Shown in pieces: positions 34,404 through 36,190 of a stretch of DNA of 36,190 nucleotides; the stretch's first letter is position 1; each line of letters starts with the position of its first letter. The DNA comes from Planctomycetia bacterium (GTDB lineage Bacteria; Planctomycetota; Planctomycetia; Pirellulales; PALSA-1355). A program made the translations under genes and the position numbers. The DNA is taken from assembly GCA_016200205.1 (NCBI GenBank), contig JACQFF010000059.1, positions 1 through 36,190 on the forward strand. The letters are read 5' to 3'. The notes beneath the pieces were generated by a model that saw only the letters and a list, made by a program, of their open reading frames with translations, did no database searches and was not told the DNA's origin.

Positions 34404-34823
34404 ATGCTGGTTGTCAATTCGCGCATTCGCGTCCCGATATCGGAATTCCATTTTTCCTTCGCTCGAAGTTCAGGCCCTGGCGGCCAGAACGTGAACAAGG
34501 TCAACAGCAAGGCGATGCTGCGCTGGAGGGTTTTGGAAACTGGCTCGCTGCCCGCCGATGTGCGAGATCGTTTTTTGACCCGCTACGGCAAGCGGGTCAC
34601 GAGCGACGGCGACTTGATCGTCAGCAGCCAGCGATTTCGCGACCAGGGCCGCAACGTTTCCGACTGCCTGGAAAAGCTGCGCGAGATGTTGACCGCGATC
34701 GCCGCGACGCCGAAGCGGCGCAGGCCCACCAAACCCTCGCGCGCCGCGGTGGCCCGCCGGATCGAAACCAAGCAAAAGCGCTCGCGCCAAAAGAGAATGC
34801 GGCGTTCCGTCGGCGAGGACTGA
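34404..34823 (+). CDS. arfB: Peptidyl-tRNA hydrolase ArfB (release-factor-like ribosome rescue protein)
   Basis: 139 residues from ATG 34404. It rescues stalled ribosomes by hydrolysing peptidyl-tRNA without a stop codon. The catalytic GGQ is at residues 26-28 in SSGPGGQNVNKVNSKA, after a short N-terminal stretch as in ArfB/YaeJ and unlike full release factors. The C-terminal tail (about residues 100-139) is dense in Arg and Lys, matching the part that enters the empty mRNA channel. An upstream in-frame codon at 34350 has no family resemblance. It is divergent from the propeller-protein gene. Confidence 0.93.
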   Translation: MLVVNSRIRVPISEFHFSFARSSGPGGQNVNKVNSKAMLRWRVLETGSLPADVRDRFLTRYGKRVTSDGDLIVSSQRFRDQGRNVSDCLEKLREMLTAIAATPKRRRPTKPSRAAVARRIETKQKRSRQKRMRRSVGED

Positions 34824-35740
34824 GTATGTCCACGTCGCGGTGTCCAGTCGCCTCTCATCGCGCTTTGACGAACTTACGTGCGATACGCTGCCAGCACCGC
34901 GTCGGCCAGCGACGTGGAAATCGTTCCGGCAAGAAGCCGCGATGGAATCGATCGAGTTGCAGCCGCTCTTGAATCCTCCTCCGGACGTGATCGACGTTGA
35001 TTCAACGGCAATTGCTGGTTGAGTCGATCGACCCACCGATGGGCAGCGCCCTCAGTCAGAAATGATTGGGGGCTCTTTTGGAGTGGGTTTTTTTGACAAC
35101 AAAATACTTGGGGTGCGAATGTGAAGGCGAAGGGGTGATATCGCATAGACCGGCCGCGAACAAATGACGTTGGTGAGCGAATCGTTCCCATCGAGGCGAG
35201 GTGCTCCGAGTAAGGTAGTTGGACGAGCCGGCGCTGCGGTCCGAAGAAGCTAACTTGTCACGAGTTCTCAGTGTTTTGAAAGGCGACATGAGTTTTTCAG
35301 ATGTCGTTGGCCGAAGACTACGCGACCGCAGACCTTGCGGCGAGAAATGCCGTCAAACCAACGTTTGCTGGGACCAGATCTACACAGACGATCCGAGCCC
35401 CCGCGAAGCCAAACAGCGTCAACCGATGTCTGGTTGCTGCTCCAAACGCTGGCGGCAAGAAATCGGATCGCCTAGTGGCAACTGACGGTTGCAAAGACGA
35501 GAATAGAGCGAGACGGTTGGTCGCCGCTCCGCCGTCAATCTCTGCCTCTACGCGCAAGCCGACCGGATCACAATCAACGAGTAGGGCCGATGGGACAGTT
35601 CGGGACGATGCCGAAGAAACCGACAGCGCGGTTGAATGACAACTCGATAAACGGCGGATTCGTCGCACGAGCGCTGAGTAGCCGAAATTCGTGAAGTTGA
35701 ACGAAGTTATACCGAGGTCGCATCATGATCGGAGATTTCG
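34824..35740. other. Gene-free stretch of about 0.9 kb
   Basis: No gene I can support. Open frames of 50-112 codons occur on both strands but lack family features, signal peptides or good ribosome sites. An isolated TTGACA at 35090-35095 after a seven-T tract lacks a matching -10. Short-range composition is less GC-rich and more uneven than in the preceding genes, which may mean decayed or recently acquired DNA. Confidence 0.5.
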
Positions 35741-36190
35741 GTGTTTGAATCGTTCTGGAAGCTACTCACAAAGTACGTCCTCTCGCCGAAAGCCGAGTCG
35801 GCTCACGTCGAAGAACTGGTGCGGCGCGCAAAGTCCAAGCTGCCGCCACCCGTGATCTGGCTGCTTGGCAAAACGCAGGCTGGCAAGACTTCCATCATTC
35901 GCGCGCTCACGGGCAGCACTCAGGCTGAAATCGGTAACGGCTTTCGGCCCTGTACTCGCACGGCAAGGCTGTACTCATTTCCCAGCGAAGACGATTGCCT
36001 CTTACGTTTCCTGGACACGCGCGGGCTCGGCGAATCGAATTACGATCCCGCCGACGATATAGTCTATTGCCAAGAGCAAGCGCACATCTTGATGGTAGTC
36101 GCGCGGGCAATGGACCACGCGCAAAATCGCGTGCACGACGCTCTTTCGATGATCCGTCGAGCAAAGCCCAACTGGCCGGTCATCGTCGCA
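35741..36190 (+). CDS. P-loop GTPase, N-terminal part (cut by the window edge)
   Basis: 150 codons to the end of the window with no stop. GTG 35741 is preceded by GGAG at 6 nt. The G1 motif GKTQAGKT is at residues 43-50, in VIWLLGKTQAGKTSIIRALT. A threonine-containing G2 region (RPCTRTARL, about 69-77) and the G3 motif DTRGLGE from residue 92 follow. These are features of Era/TrmE-like translation-factor-class GTPases, several of which carry a C-terminal DUF697 or membrane region; that part is outside the window. The G4 motif has not been reached. The role cannot be told. It lies after a long gene-free stretch. Confidence 0.82.
   Translation, partial: MFESFWKLLTKYVLSPKAESAHVEELVRRAKSKLPPPVIWLLGKTQAGKTSIIRALTGSTQAEIGNGFRPCTRTARLYSFPSEDDCLLRFLDTRGLGESNYDPADDIVYCQEQAHILMVVARAMDHAQNRVHDALSMIRRAKPNWPVIVA

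Noticed and set aside
34827-35022. Short frames after arfB (for example from 34827 and 34840)
   Set aside because: Overlapping frames with Arg/Ser-rich or random composition and no homology signal.
35288-35639. Small open frames in the gene-poor stretch (65 and 112 codons, plus strand)
   Set aside because: No ribosome site, no family features, and composition without clear codon periodicity; kept only as part of the gene-free description.

Overview
The window is a GC-rich chromosomal segment, almost certainly from a planctomycete of the Pirellulales type. The basis is the combination of a DUF1501 protein with a twin-arginine-like leader, a BBP7-type outer-membrane barrel, YdjY-domain and PQQ-like propeller secreted proteins, an SthA transhydrogenase, and many short GC-rich palindromic repeats. 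No plasmid, phage or CRISPR signature and no tRNA or rRNA was seen. The organism assignment is inference from gene content.

Layout. 1-3808 (+) is an information-processing block: the dnaG C-terminus, rpoD with a strong terminator, a coiled-coil zinc-ribbon protein, and greA. 3944-6904 (-) holds a large protein of unknown function, then the PLP protein YggS and a DUF167 protein, tightly packed. 7382-8720 (+) has two secreted proteins, followed by a repeat-rich gene-free stretch. 9349-11286 (-) is a DUF1501 protein with an extra C-terminal region. 11542-12078 (+) is a conserved unknown. 12135-15550 (-) pairs a membrane protein with an ABC ATPase. 15735-17658 (-) pairs mocA-like and xdhC-like maturation genes, separated by a miniature inverted-repeat element.

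17844-21310 (+) runs psd-pssA-ribE-rsmA: phosphatidylethanolamine synthesis, riboflavin synthase and rRNA dimethylation. 22081-25536 (+) encodes a single chain joining a fatty-acyl-AMP ligase, an acyl carrier protein and a PLP alpha-oxoamine synthase. It faces a convergent SDR reductase (25712-26686, -). Together they resemble the activation, carrier, condensation and reduction steps of bacterial sphingoid-base or ceramide synthesis. With the adjacent psd-pssA pair this gives a lipid-focused neighbourhood, and it is the most interesting part of the window.

26852-36190 contains a tiny conserved protein, a frameshifted BBP7 barrel gene, a TraB-type secreted protein, a TIM-barrel isomerase whose stop codon lies at the edge of a second copy of the miniature element, sthA, a PQQ-like propeller protein, arfB, a gene-free stretch of about 0.9 kb, and the start of a P-loop GTPase cut by the window edge.

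Repeats are a second theme. There are two near-identical 133-134 bp miniature elements 15 kb apart, a 263 bp foldback with perfect 16 bp terminal inverted repeats, and a palindromic CCCTCTCCC/GGGAGAGGG unit that occurs both between genes and inside the DUF1501 coding sequence.
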